A model generated the notes under the pieces. The model had not been told where the DNA came from and did no database searches. It saw only the letters and a program-made list of their open reading frames with translations. Below, in pieces: positions 47,717-60,598 of a stretch of DNA of 64,000 nt. Origin of the DNA: Terebella lapidaria (Eukaryota; Annelida; Polychaeta; Terebellida; Terebellidae); the NCBI GenBank assembly GCA_949152475.1, contig OX424563.1, positions 19,131,001 through 19,195,000 of the forward strand. The letters are read 5' to 3'. Each line of letters starts with the position of its first letter. Position 1 is the stretch's first letter. A program made the position numbers and the translations under genes.

Positions 47717-49197
47717 AGATTCGTATGGAAATTATTTTATGTACATTACAAAGAGTATGGATCATACGATGGATCATTGCGGCACACCCGATGTTAATGC
47801 GGGTCTGGTGCCCAATCGGAATGTAAGTATCAACCTATTACCGTCAGTACAACTATAGATTTTGATTATGCCAATAGCAAAGCTAAGATACAACTGTTTA
47901 AAATAAAAACAAAGCCTGACCAATTGTTTTTTTTGAAGACACGCTGTTTTCACCAGGGGCAGACAATGTGTGAAATGTAACTGAAATGTTAGTTTCTACG
48001 TACGATCAATATCATCAGCACAACTCCTAACAAGCGATGATATAGGTTCGGTGGTTGATTACCGCCAATTACGTTCTTGCATTTCTCAATCCATCTATAT
48101 TTACCCCGTCTATATTTTCCACCTCAGAATTATCATCACGTTTATAATTTTCACCCCGTCCATAATTACCACCTCAGAATTATGACCGCGTTTATAATTT
48201 ACACCTATCTATAATTATCACCTCAAAATTTTCACCTCCTTTATAATATCCACCCCGTCTATAATTATCACCTCAGAATTATCACCACGTTTATAATTTC
48301 CACCCTGTTTATATATAATTATCACCTCATAATTTCCACCCCGTTTATAATATCTACCCGTCTATATTTACGGTCCAGAATTATCACCCCGTTCATAATT
48401 TCCACCCGTCTATAATTATCACCTCAGAATGATCACCGCGTTTATAATTTTCACCCTGCTTGGTCCAAGATCTCATAGAAACCCATAAGATCTCATAATC
48501 TCCCATCTCTTATGAGTTTTTGACCCAAGCTAATATATATCTAATCGTTCAATGTTACAACGATATTTTCATTCCTCATAGATATAAATCATATAAACGT
48601 GATCAAATTCACCCATCTGCGCCACGTTGTGCCCGCTTTGGATGTGGAATAAAATATTGAGAATAAAACTTTTGGATTAGAAGTTGGGAATTTGATGAGA
48701 AACTCAATGATGAATTGCACTATGTTTGGCCACCTATAGGCCTATGTGATAACTAACTAGACCTAATATTGCTTAGGTACGGTTAAAAACGTACCATATG
48801 TAATCAGGTGCTGTAAATTTGGTGCTAATTCATGATGTTTTTATCATGAATGCGACAATTTTTATATTGTGAATGTATTATGAACATAATGAAGTCATGT
48901 GATAGACAGTAAAGCCTTTGGTTATCCTTAGAATATCATAACCTTGGAACGATGAGACGTTTAATATCCTTCTCACCGAGTGATACAATTTCCTAGCTAC
49001 AGAGGGACCGTATGACATCCAATCACTGGCAAAACCACCCCATGGATCGATAAAATTGCTTGTTCATTGGCAATTTCGTGTTATCTATCAGACACGTTGA
49101 AAGCTGGCGTCCTGAGAATCATGATCTGTTAGCACTGCGACAAGGAATATCCAAATCCAAAAGAACGTTTCATTGTGCAGTACCTACCGTCTGTCAG
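47717..49197. other. Non-coding stretch with one minisatellite
   Basis: AT-rich sequence. Apart from the minisatellite at 48070-48460, only short frames are seen. Confidence 0.4.
48070..48460. repeat. Degenerate minisatellite of TATAATTATCACCTCAGAAT type
   Basis: About eight irregular units alternate ATTATCACCTCAGAATTATC with ACCACGTTTATAATTTCC-like blocks and CACCCCGTC. The unit length drifts around 45-60 bp. Confidence 0.7.
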
Positions 49198-49701
49198 TTA
49201 GCTACCTACAGTAGTTCGATCAGTCGAATTTTTTTCACGTGAGTTTAGTTTCTGTAAGGTTTTTTCCAGTACGTTTTTTGTTCTGGTTAGGGATAGCATA
49301 TCGTCTTGAAAATATGTTTTATATGGGAGTTCCCTTGTGATGTGCTTGAATCCTTTGCATTTAGTTAGTATGTGTTCTTGGGTTTCCTCTTTAGATTGGC
49401 ACCATCTGCACTCAAGGTTTTGGTACATTTGTTTGAAGTTTGTCTCTATTGGTAGCATCCTTGATCTTACAAGAAATATATTGGTGCAAACTTTGCGGGG
49501 GAATTTTAACATATACAGGGTTTTTTTTACTGTTGTTATGTTATGTTTTCTTGTTATTGGGTCATAGACTTTGGATTTTTGGTAAGCCGTGGTCAGTATC
49601 CGTTGTTTGAAGGCTGCTTCGGGTTGGTGTTTTACGTAAGTTTTTGCCTGGGTTTTGGTCATTTTAAGTAGACGTTCTTTGTCTATTTTTGTCTCTGTCA
49701 T
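49198..49701 (-). mobile_element. LINE C-terminal scrap just upstream of THOC1
   Basis: A 167-codon open frame on the minus strand carries TTAYQKSKVYDP, LKFPRKVCTNIFLVRSRMLP and the zinc-knuckle-like CRWCQSKEETQEHILTKC (C-x2-C...H-x4-C). This pattern ends many non-LTR reverse transcriptase ORFs. The RT domain itself is missing. Its upstream end is 86 bases from the THOC1 start codon, in divergent orientation. Confidence 0.75.
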
Positions 49702-49786
49702 GATATTCAGGACATGTTTGGACCAGTGCTCGAAGCTCTTTCATATTTACAGTTCGCGGTTAACAAACTGCTCCCAGCCGGCAAAG

Positions 49787-52082
49787 ATGGCGGCGCCCTT
49801 GTTCGATTTCCAAAGTGCGAGGGAAGTATTTTCTGAAGCTTTGAAGACAAGACTAAAGACAGTCGATTACAATGATGGAGAACCCGAAATGCAACAACTG
49901 GAGGAGTGTTTCGCTGCAGTTCCTGGCAGTGAAATGGAGAAGAAAATTGCGATGGACCAGTCGTTTCGCGACGTCCTGATTTCGACCATTCAACGCAATG
50001 GCTCGAAAGAAGAATTTCTCGCCGTAGCAACACTGTCAGCCGCCGCCGTGCGGTCGGACATAACATCCGCGTCAATTCTGTTCACCGTGCTGCAGGACAT
50101 CTTCGACTGTTTCACGCTGGATAAATGTGAAGATATATTCACATTCCTTGAAGATAGAGTCGCCATGTGGAAGTCAGATATTTACTATAACGCTGGCAAG
50201 AATTACCTCCTTCGAATGTGTAATGACTTGCTTCGCCGTCTGTCGCGTTCCAAGAACACTGTGTTCTGCGGTAGGATTCAGCTATTCCTGGCGAGACTGT
50301 TTCCCCTGTCCGAGAAATCTGGCTTGAACATCATGAGTCAATTCAATCTGGAGAATTGGACCCTGTACAACACAAAACCGGAAGAGTATGATCCTGTCAG
50401 AAAGGACAGTATTGACGAGAGAGATGAGAGCATGGAGTATGAAGAAGGCGAAACCGCAGATAACCAGAGTAACATTCCCATTGATTACAACTTGTACCGA
50501 AAATTTTGGTCCCTTCAAGATTATTTCCGAAGACCAACACAGTGCTTTGATAAAGTAGCATGGAAAACTTTCACTTCCAACATGGATGATGTGTTGAACT
50601 GTTTTGAGAGCTACAAACTGGAAATTACCAAATCTACGAAAAAGGATAAAGTCCCTGCCAAACCGGATGATGGTTCAGTGTTTGAATCTCAAATATCACA
50701 AACAGCTGAAGAGGATAATGTATACTTCGCCAAGTACTTGACCAGCGAGAAGTTGTTAGATCTACAGCTGAGTGACAGTAACTTCCGTCGCTACGTTCTG
50801 GTGCAGACTCTCATCATATTTCAGTACTTGCAGGCGCAGGTTCGCTTCAAAAGTTCCACACAGGTGCTCTCAGATGAGCAAGTCGCATGGATAAAGGAGA
50901 TGTCACAGCGAATCTTCAAGGCACTTCGAGAAACTTATCCAGATGGTGACATATTCGCGAAGTCCATAGAGCACATACTGAGCCGAGAAGAGAATTGGAA
51001 CAACTGGAAAAATGAGAACTGTCCCAGCTTCATCAGAGAGGCTCCATCGGGAAAAGAGGCTGCCAAGTTGGCACCACATCCCAGTCGCAAGCGTAGCATG
51101 GGAGATGATTTGAAGGCCAGCGGAGGGAAAATCATAAAGATGGGCAACTCCGAGCTGACTCGTCTGTGGAACTTGTGTCCAGACAATATGCTTGCCTGCA
51201 GGGTAGGTTTCACATTCTGCGGGAATCTAGTTTTCAAACCTTGATAACCTTGACATGCATTCTGGTAAAAATTGTTTGAAAATTCAGAATTTTGGGAAGC
51301 TACAGAGTAGTGCATTCAAGTTCTTTCAGGTGTGAAATTCAATGCACCTACTAGCATGACTATTATACAAAGCAATTTCTCACTAAACTCAGATATCTTT
51401 TTCAAAACTGTTGCAGGTGGAGCACAGGAACTTTTTGCCAATGCTGGAGGATTTCTTTGAAGAGGCGATTGAACAGATGGATCCTGAGGCAATGGTTGAA
51501 GACGAATACAAGCTAGTGAAGAACCCAACATTCGCCTGGAAATCCCTGAGACTTCTCTCCCGTCGTAGTCACAACTTCTTCTCACAAGTACCAAATGCCA
51601 CGCAGAAGAAGAAATCCGTCCCGGAGTACTTGGAAGCCATGCTAGCAAAACTCGCGAAAGAGATGCCGTCCTCGCAAACGGAAGGCGAAGTCAAGACAGA
51701 GGTCGATGAAGGAGTTGATCAAGACTCTGCCGAGTCCGGAATGCAAGATGACCAACTCGGCGAGAACAAAACGGAAGAAGATAACGAGTCACAAACACAA
51801 GACGAATCGATGATGTTCCTCAGTACAGCCAATCTGCAGACCCTTGCCAAGAAGCTGGAGGGCGAGTGGGTTAAGTTGGCAGCTGAGCTTGGTGTTCAAG
51901 ACGAGGACATCGCATACTACCAGAGTGAAAGCAGTGACCTTGAGGCACAAGCGATGAAGATGCTCGTGATCTGGTCCGAGACAGAGACAGAAAAATCCAC
52001 TGTTGAGTTCATGAGGTCAGCACTCAAAGAGGTTGGACTCGAGGCCATAGCAGTGGATGTTTTTGGGGAGGATACCTCCTGA
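49787..52082 (+). CDS. THOC1: THO complex subunit 1 (HPR1/p84), two exons
   Basis: THOC1 is a core subunit of the THO/TREX complex, which couples transcription to mRNP packaging and export in the nucleus. Exons 49787-51202 and 51417-52082 join in phase 0 and give 693 residues (human about 657). Matches to the human protein as I remember it are close: GKNYLLRMCNDLLRRLS, NTVFCGRIQLFLARLFPLSE, IPIDYNLYRKFWSLQDYF, LQLSDSNFRRYVL, LTRLWNLCPDNM and FFEEAIEQMDPEAMVEDEY. A basic block RKRSMGDDLKASGGKIIKMG precedes the intron. The end (about 611-686, LQTLAKKLEGEWVKLAAELG onward) is a death domain, as in human. The ATG lies in the CpG-rich sequence GCAAAGATGGCGGCG. The same frame is open 132 bases upstream, but there it overlaps the LINE scrap and lacks similarity. 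Confidence 0.97.
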
Positions 52083-52179
52083 GACGCTTGAATCACTTTG
52101 TAGAATATTGTGTCTGAATGGCATTGATGGCACATTGGTATGTTTTTGAATATCAGCATGTCATTCTGCCAGAGGTGTG

Positions 52180-52185
52180 AATAAA
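52180..52185 (+). terminator. Poly(A) signal AATAAA of THOC1
   Basis: AATAAA lies 98 bases after the THOC1 stop and is followed by TTTTGTAGTGATTGTTTGTTTA, a plausible GU-rich downstream element. The 3' UTR would be very short. Confidence 0.7.
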
Positions 52186-53639
52186 AATTTTGTAGTGATT
52201 GTTTGTTTATTTAATATATCTATGGTGTTAAAAAACGACCATTCAGAATCAAGGTCAGCTCCACTGATTAAGATTGTCTGAATGCAAATTGAAAATTGGC
52301 CTCTACAGCTAAGAAAGGTGACAAGAGGAATGGGCAATATTAATACTGTAAAAATACTGATATTGATGGTTATCAAATTTGGCAGTTGTGATCCCCATAT
52401 TATTTGGCGGAGATATATTTTGATGGTTTCAGAATCCCTAACCTATAACTATTTGTTCGATGCAAGATTTCATTTTATCGGTTTCTTCCTTACCGTCAAA
52501 TGCTGCAAATAAATCGCCCACCAAAATTAATCCATTAATGAAGGCAAGAGTGACTGTAATTCTCAATTACAACAATCTTTTTTAGGTGACATTTTTTTTG
52601 CAGGCTGAGAATCACTCGAACACATTATCGTATCTTCTTTGGTATGTATGGACAAGTTTTCTGGACAACAAATCAGAAAATCGAATGGGAGGTGACTGAT
52701 GGTCAAATTCAAGTTCCCACTGAAATATTTCTTATATGTGCAATTGAGTTCATGTTGATCCACAACATGATCCGACTCTTCTCATAGCCATGGGGATATA
52801 GGAGGAATCTGTGCAACAAGATACAAAAGGTGCGAAGGTCTCAAGACTACAGATTTTAAAATATGGAATAACGTACTAGTAATCATCACATTTATTCACC
52901 TGAAAGTTTTCTCTAATCCTTCACATAAACCTGGTATTTCTGACTGGTTGCTTGCGACAAACGCTCACGAGATTTGCGAGGGTACTAGTACTTAATAGAT
53001 AGGGTAACTCCAGTTGGTGATCATCTGTGGCCACAGAAATGTCAGGTCCTGAAGTTACTGCATCTACCATATCAGACAAGGAGGGTCCGTTATCTCTTGG
53101 TTCGGAGTACAGCACTCTAGTCCATGCAGTGCAGCAACCGTTTGGAGCTGGGGGATGTTACTCCTATACCCTGGCCAGGAGAGGAGAAAAATGTTCCCTC
53201 CAGCTACGTGGAGCTTTGAGCTTTGCAACTGGTATCCTCATGCAGTCGCCAGTACATCCAGATGGACCTCATCCTAGAGGTTCGTTAGCTGTCAGCTCAC
53301 TCTCGAGGAGGTATGTGTAGTCTTGACTGGGATTCGTGTAGCTCGTAATCCCTGAGCTCTAGCCTGCCGAATGGCCAATCTAGTAGGCCTTCTGGTGGTT
53401 AAGAGATACCGGTATGTCGGCAAATTGGTGATGTTCGGCCTGCTTCGCACCATCCACCGCTCCCCGTTGACATGCCATCTGAATAGAATACCTAGATGTG
53501 ACAGTGGTGGCTGTCGACCTGAGCCATTGCAGCTTCGGTCTCTGCCAGGCATCAGACATTATGTGTATTCCACAGAAAACATACCTGGCTCAGCCACATG
53601 AGTCAGACTGGCCCTTAGTGCCATGTGATTGTGTTCCCC
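52186..53639. other. Non-coding stretch downstream of THOC1
   Basis: AT-rich to about 53.0 kb, then more GC-rich decayed sequence with short frames on both strands (53.0-53.6 kb). Nothing could be assigned. Confidence 0.35.
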
Positions 53640-53996
53640 TGAGATGTTATTGAGCATCATCACATGAAGTTACTTCAGCATCACACGAAGTTACTTCAGA
53701 ATCACATGAAGTTACTTCAGCATCACATGAAGTTACTTCAGAATCACATGAAGTTACTTCAGCATCACATGAAGTTACTCCAGAATCACATGAAGTTACT
53801 TAAGCATCACATGAAGTTACTTCAGCATCACATGAAATTACTTCAGCATCACACGAAGTTACTTCAGAATCACATGAAGTTACTTCAGCATCACATGAAG
53901 TTACTTCAGCATCACATGAAGTTACTTCAGAATCACATGAAGTTACTTCAGCATCACATGAAGTTACTTCAGCATCACATGAAGTTACTTCAGCCT
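53640..53996. repeat. 21-bp minisatellite, about 16 units
   Basis: Units of ATCACATGAAGTTACTTCAGC and a partner ending CAGA follow each other with few changes. It has open frames on both strands because 21 is a multiple of three; I do not consider them genes. Confidence 0.9.
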
Positions 53997-54000
53997 CTTG

Positions 54001-57000
54001 GGTGTTATGGCACGGGGCGCGCAAACACCAGTTGCTCATGGTCCTGCAGTGTGGTGGTTAAGGATTGCCTGCGGGTAACAGACCAAACACTGTGGTGAGC
54101 CGCTCTCCCATTCATTTGTAATGTAAACATAAAGGAAACAAAATCAGCAAGACTACCCAACCCTTCTTCTTGAAACTTCATTAACAGAGATATGTATAGC
54201 CATGGATGATGAACCGAGACATGGTTCTATAAAAAGTATCACAGCGATTGTACAAATTGATGATTATAGATATCACTTTTACACGCGCCAGCAAACAACG
54301 CGTAGTATCTTCAGCGTAACAAACAAGCTGTTGTTGGTATGTACGCTTTGTTGTGTGACCATCCAATAATAGATGCATATACCATGATATACGACTTGAA
54401 TTTCTGCGAGAGGAATACAATAGGCGGATTTGGTGCACCCGAGCGCAACCCTCCAGTGAGCTTTACCAGCATTACTAGTTGTCCGCAGTAAAAAATATTC
54501 CTGCCGTTGGGCATGTTTTGAGTGCACCTTGTCTTTTGAGAAATAAGTCACAAAATGACATTTGAAAATGGCAATAATCAGACAATTAATCATATTTAGT
54601 CAAGAACCAAGTCTCGGTTGGTGATCCTTGATGGCTATAGGTCGCCACAGTAAATTCTGGTGCCGAATGGATGTTTGCAAGTTCATGATTTCGTTACCTT
54701 TATATTTACATTATAAGTAAATGGAGAACTGGCGCGTTCCAAAATTCGGGATTTTACGTGCTATTCGTCCTTAAGCTGTAGAATTCTTGGGGTCAGGAGC
54801 TTGGGGTCAGGAGCTTGGGGTCAGAATCTCATCAGTGACCAAGGAAATTATCATGGTCAGTCTCCACCCAAGATATGAGTGTGCTGTGGGCTCAACTCAG
54901 GTTGACCAGTCACCTGTTAGTCTTTCCCCTATGAGTATCATATTGGGGGATTTCTGGGTGTTATGAATCAGAAATATTGCCACATGTTCTAACCAATGAA
55001 CCTGGGTGACTCCAGGACAGCTCCGTGTTCCAGTATGGAAAACTTGATACCAGGTTCATGACGTTATGATAGGAAGTGTGTGAACTAGCCTGTCATGCAG
55101 TTCCAAACTGGGATGGAACTCCACAGTTGTATAATAGTACACATCGTAGCGAAGGTGCACATCATTATATAAAAATATTTTGGATCATGACGTAAGGCTG
55201 TCTGTTAGAAATCATCGCAGTGATTGGCAATGAATTTCACCCCCACCAGGCCATTCGCTACAGTGTGCCACACTTCGTCAGAGCCAGATGCCTCAATAGG
55301 ATCATTAGGGCCAGACTCTCCTGGAATCGATGAGGAGCCAAGGAGTTGCCCAGTCTCATTTGGATGCATTCATGGAACCAAAGTTTCAAAGTGATCCAGA
55401 CAGGGCGTGGGAGGGTGGTTGCATTATCAGAGACATGTTATGGGCAGAAAACCTGGGTGGGGCTCTCAAATGTGGCATGATAGAGATCTCGGATATACAG
55501 GAAGACTGCTTAGCTGGAGACCGTAAGCTGTACATACTCTCCAAGAAGGCAGAGCAAAGGCAAGGCAACGGTGATCAATAACTTCCATGGGGTCCAGTAT
55601 GCGCTCAGATCCTCCGCAGTCTGGCCATTCTTGAAGCCTTCTTGCTTTCGAAAATTTTCCTTTATGCCTTAAATCTTCCCTTATGCGCAGAAGGGGACAA
55701 CTCGACAACCCTTCTCCTCTTCTGTAAGGTTGTTATCTGAGCCCTCATTGAAGATATGGTCGTAATCTCTCTAATGACAGAGCACAGCTGACTCCGCTAG
55801 CACCTGCCTGACTCCCAGCCAGAGTGGAGATACTTCAACTTCAACTCACGAATGGTGAGAAAGGGTCATCGGATGGCATTACTGGAGAAAAACCTGAAGT
55901 ACTGAAGTATATCGAGGTGAATCTGCGAAGGCTCTTGAACGGTGGCATGGAAATCGTTCATCTTCGTTTGAAACATCCAAGCCCAAGCCAGCCCTCCCAC
56001 GAAGAAAAATTCTCAGTCAACAGACAAATATCCAAATAGTGTTGGAAGAGATGTTGTATTGAGTGGGGAAGTTCATTCCGTTGCCACCCTGACAGTTCAT
56101 TCATCAATAGAATTTAGTACTTACACGCAAGAAGAAGAAGGTCGTTAGGGACACGAGGAGTTGGCCAGTCTCATTGGGATGCATTCAGGGAACCGAAGTC
56201 TCAAAGTGATCCAGGCAGTGCTGGGGAAGGTGGTGACATTATCAGAGACCTGCTATGGGAAGAAAAGCCTGGGTAGGGCTCTCAGAGTTGGCATCGTAGG
56301 AATCACAGACATACAGGGCGACTCCTTGGCTGGAGACTGTAAAGCTGTACATACTCTCCATGGAAGCAGAAGCAGCAAAGGCAAGCCACCGGTGTTCAAT
56401 CACTTCAATCACTATCAAAGACCTACTATGGGCAAACGAAACCTGGATGGGCTCTCAGAGTTGGCATCGTAGGAACCACAGATATACAGGGCGACTCCTT
56501 GGCTGGAGACCGTAGCTCAGTAGTAGTAGCTCATACCATATTGGAGGGCAGTGGGGCCTGGAATATCCAGCAAAAGCAGGTACGATGCCAGCCTTCAGTG
56601 TCCGACAGTTGTACAGTTACTGGTTTTGTCATGGGAGGATGTGTATGTCCTATGTCATCTCAGGGGAAACGTGTATGGACATATGGATTAATTAACAGGG
56701 GTGGTTCCATCCAGATCGAGGAGAAGGCATTGCTATTTTCGAAGAGAATAATATCATACCGCTGGCCGTGCTGGCTCACTGCATCATTTATCAGATATTC
56801 CATGGGATAGCCCCAGTCAGTTATTGGTTTTGTCATGGGAGGACGTTTGTGTCCTATGTCATCTCAGGGGAAACATGTATGGACATATGACTTATTAAAC
56901 AGGGGTGGTCCCATCCAGCTCGAGGAGAAGGCATTGCTATTTTCGAAGAGAATAATCTCATACCGTGGGCCGTGCTGGCTCACTGCATCATTTATCAGAT

Positions 57001-58900
57001 ATTCCATGGGATAGCCCCAGTCCGATGGAGCAGAGTGGCCTTCGCATTCATTGCAGTGTATTTACTCTTCGGGTTGATACCCAGCTGGTCCAAGCTGGGG
57101 ATTGCAGCAGCGCATTTTGTGCTTCCGTAGTTTCTTGGAACGGCCGTTTTCCTCTTAGATCTGTGAGAAGCTGGTCACTCATTCGGAACCAATTGGTGAT
57201 CCTTGGAGTGACTAGAAAAGGTCAGTTCGTGATTTATTTTACCGGCTATCTTCTCTGGGGTGGCGGATATCTCAGTCGGCAGTCGCCATGCAGGAGGAGT
57301 AGCCAACTGTGCAGAAGGGGCAACTCTTCAGCAACCCAGACAGCCCAGTCCCGAGTGAAGCATCACTTCTCTTCTGTGAGGTTGTGTTATCTAAGCCCCC
57401 ATTGACGATATGGTTGCAATCTCCCTTATGACGGAGCACAGCTGACTCCGGTAGCACTTGCCTGGCTCTCGGCCAGAGTGGAGATACCTTAACTCCAACT
57501 CAAGAATGGTGAGAGGAGGGTCATCGAATGGCATTATTGTAACCTCAAGTACTGAAGTATACATTGTATCGAGGTGACTCGAGGATTACATGCCAAGTAG
57601 GTACCACTGTTTCTGAGAATGGACTCTTCAAAGGTGGCATGGAAATTGTCTTCATTTGGAACATTCAAGCATGATCTGTCCTTCCCACAAATAAATCCCC
57701 CTCTAGAGACATATCCCTTAATAGTTGTGGCATTATGACGTGGTGGGTTGCGCGAGTAGTGACACCACGGTTATGGTGCTGCAGTGCGGGCAGGGTAATA
57801 AGACCTTCCGTGACACTCCAGTAAGGGAGTATACCTCTTGATTGTGGGGTCGTCAAACTTTACATTTACATCAAACTTTACATCAAACTTTACCTATTGG
57901 ACCACTGTGAGTTTCTCAGCATTGAAAAAAATGTGTACATATCGGGTATGTTCCGATGGCCCTAGAACTTGAGTGCTGTGATGTGACTGGGCAGTGGGAT
58001 ACAGTTGACCTCGGGTACGAGATCTCTTCGAAAGAGGGAAGCACTGTAGTATTATGACGTGGTGGGCTGCGTGAGTAGTGACACCGCGGTTATGGTGCTG
58101 CAGTGTGGGCAGGTTGATAAGACATTCGGTGACACTCCAGTAAGGGGTATACCTCTTTATCTTGGGGTCGCCGAACTTCACATAGTGTTGGGAGAGATGT
58201 TGTGTTGAGTGAGGAAGTTCATTCTGCGACTCCCTGACAGTTAATTTCAGCGAACAGTACCTTGAAAGGGGACCTGTGTCTGCCCATGGTAATGGTGATC
58301 ACGTCTGCACCCTTCATACCTAATATTGCCTAACCGGAGTCATCAGGTGCTGGTTCCAGAGAGTCTGCTCATGATTGAACATGGCAACCTGTGCGTTGGA
58401 TACTTCAGAAACCGTAGTCCACCAGGAGGCGTGATGTTCTCTTTCTGTTCAGTACAGGAAGGAACCAGCAGTGTGTCCATACATTACGGCACACAGTGGG
58501 CTTATAAGTGTTTGATTGCATTGCCTTCGAGTACTCGAACATATCGTCCAATGGTCCAGACAAATCTCTGACATCAACTTCACTGGCCAAGGAGATCAGC
58601 ACCGGCTCGGAAATGAGAAGGCTGACCACCTACGAGTACGATATTGGGGGACTTCCTGGGGTATGACTCAGGAATGGGAAAGATTACACCATATGGTCCG
58701 CAGGTGCTATGTTCACCGGGCCTGGTTGACACCAGGATAAATTCATGGTCTGGTAGGGACACCCACATGCAAGGTCCATGAACGGTATGATAGGAACCGT
58801 GTGACATAGCCCTGTCATGCAATCCCAATCTGAAATAGATCTCCACAGTTGTAAATATATATCACTCTCCATAATTAAGCTGCATAGCATATACACACAA
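54001..58900. repeat. Decayed cluster of interspersed direct repeats
   Basis: Similar segments recur in direct orientation: 54942-55135 with 58645-58850; 55333-55530 with 56157-56345 and a third part near 56455-56520; 55750-55990 with 57405-57660; 56040-56105 with 58183-58250; 57727-57850 with 58045-58165, and weakly 54001-54100. GC content is higher than in the flanks. Many short frames occur but none is conserved between copies. The class of the ancestral repeat is unresolved. Confidence 0.6.
56623..57022. repeat. Tandem duplication of about 203 bp
   Basis: The segment from GGTTTTGTCATGGGAGGA to ATTCCATGGGATAGCCCCAG occurs twice in succession with about a dozen differences. Both strands are partly open in both copies, but no family was recognised. 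Confidence 0.85.
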
Positions 58901-59589
58901 ATGGGTTAGCCCAACAAAAATAATAAAAGAAAAAAGAAAAAAAAAGAACCGGCTCAGAAAGTGATTTTGAGGACTGCGTCTGAAACAGAGCAGGTATGTT
59001 CGGACATGGGGCCTGATGCATAGATGCATAGATATGCCTGATTGACTGAATGTCATCCCCAGTGTCAGTCTGTAACGTTTGACACACGCTACCTAGGGCA
59101 CAAGCGCCCTGCGCGGTGTCACAGTCACAACGGGCATCGTGATTACTGAAACTACAATCAGGTAACAGTCCGTAAGACCATTGTTTAGTATAGTGGAGTG
59201 AGACAAGGACGGTGGGGTTGCATTGGCAACACACGAGCTTCGAATAGAAGCGGCCAAAACAAGAATAGTGTTAACAACCAAACTCCTGCCGCGATCTTTG
59301 GGCAGAATTGAAACATGTCACTACTGCATCCACATTGTTGGTCACTGCCGCATCCGCAGTCAATTTCCCAGATGGATGGTCTGAGGTTGGGTGTTGTGAA
59401 GAGGAGGCCAGTAATCCCAGTCGCCATATTTCCTCTTCAGCTTTCTGCTCAACGGTGGAGCCAACCAAATGTTCCCTACCTGCGCGGCAGAGGGTGGCCA
59501 TATCGACTTCAATTGAGCATGCTGGCTATGCCTCCGACCTGGGAGGTATGCTTTTCTTGGACCAACCGGATCATGATACGAGTCCATGC

Positions 59590-60535
59590 TGGGTTAGTTC
59601 AAAATGGCGGCCATTTTCGCCGAAAAACGGCCAATTTCTGACTTTGGCGGCCATTTTCTCAAAAACAGTTCAGACAGTTTTGAGATTTTTATTTCAAAAG
59701 ATTGCTCTCACATACCTCTGTATAAGTTTCGTTGCCCCTGAATCGCGTGTAGTGACCATTTTTCATTTTTCCGACGGGTCCCAAATGGGACTTTCTCATG
59801 TTAAATTCTCCTATGCTTTATAGTGGGACACATTATGCATAATATCTCACTTCATATTGACATTAGAGACTCGGAATCAATTGTGGACACTTGGTAAATG
59901 ATATATGCTGATTATTGTCATGGCCTTGAATTTGACCCTTGACCTCATTTTCAAGGTCAGAGCACAAAATGGCTAATATCTCGCTTATTATCGATTTTAC
60001 AGATTAGGGATCAATTGTGGCCATATAGGAACTGATAAAGTCCGAACATTCTGAGGACTTGAATTTGATCTTTGACCTCATTTTCAAGGTCAAAAAACAA
60101 AATGGCTAATATATCGCTTATTATCTAGCTTGGTACTAAATTGTGGATATGCCGAATATTTTCATGACCGACTTCGACCTCATTTTCAAGGTCAGGCACA
60201 AAATGGCTAATATCTCGCTTATCATTGACTTTAAAAGCTTAGGAATCAATTGTGGACATATAAGAAATGACATATACCGAATATTCTGATGACCTTGAAT
60301 TTGACCTTTGACCTCATTTTCAAGGTCAGAGCACAAAATGGCTAATATCTCACTCATTATCGAATTTACAGCTCAGGGTTAGGGATTAATGAGGACATAT
60401 AGGAAATTATATAGTCAGAATATTCTGATGACATTGAATTTGACCTTTGACCTCATTTTCAAGGTCAAAGCACAAAATGGGTAACATCTCGCTTATTATC
60501 AACGTCACAACTTGAGAACACTAGAACAAACGTTA
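59590..60535. repeat. Left tract of a large inverted-repeat pair
   Basis: It begins with AAAATGGCGGCCATTTTC-type sequence and CAAATGGGACTTTCTCATG. About five tandem units of 110-125 bp follow, each with GACCTCATTTTCAAGGTCA and AAAATGGCTAATATCTCGCT. The order and strand are mirrored in the tract at 61820-62560. Confidence 0.7.
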
Positions 60536-60540
60536 TGATG

Positions 60541-60546
60541 TTTATT
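60541..60546 (-). terminator. Poly(A) signal (minus) of the two-exon gene
   Basis: TTTATT on the plus strand reads AATAAA on the minus strand, 53 bases after the stop codon at 60599. It lies at the inner edge of the left repeat tract. Confidence 0.55.
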
Positions 60547-60598
60547 GAAGAACTAGTACAATCATTTTTCGGTATGGTCCAACATATAACAGCTCTGA

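Noticed and set aside
53640-53996. Regular 21-bp repeats resembling a CRISPR array or a silk-like coding repeat
   Set aside because: There are no unique spacers, the setting is animal DNA, and the opposite strands are equally open; it is an ordinary minisatellite.
56623-57022. Open frames conserved between the two tandem copies
   Set aside because: Both strands are open, stops fall at the copy junctions and no protein family was recognised, so a recent non-coding duplication explains it.
58875-59281. Cys-rich minus-strand frame (with DARCDCDTAQGACALGSVC)
   Set aside because: It looks protein-like, but no splice sites, start context or homologue could be supported; it may be a decayed exon.
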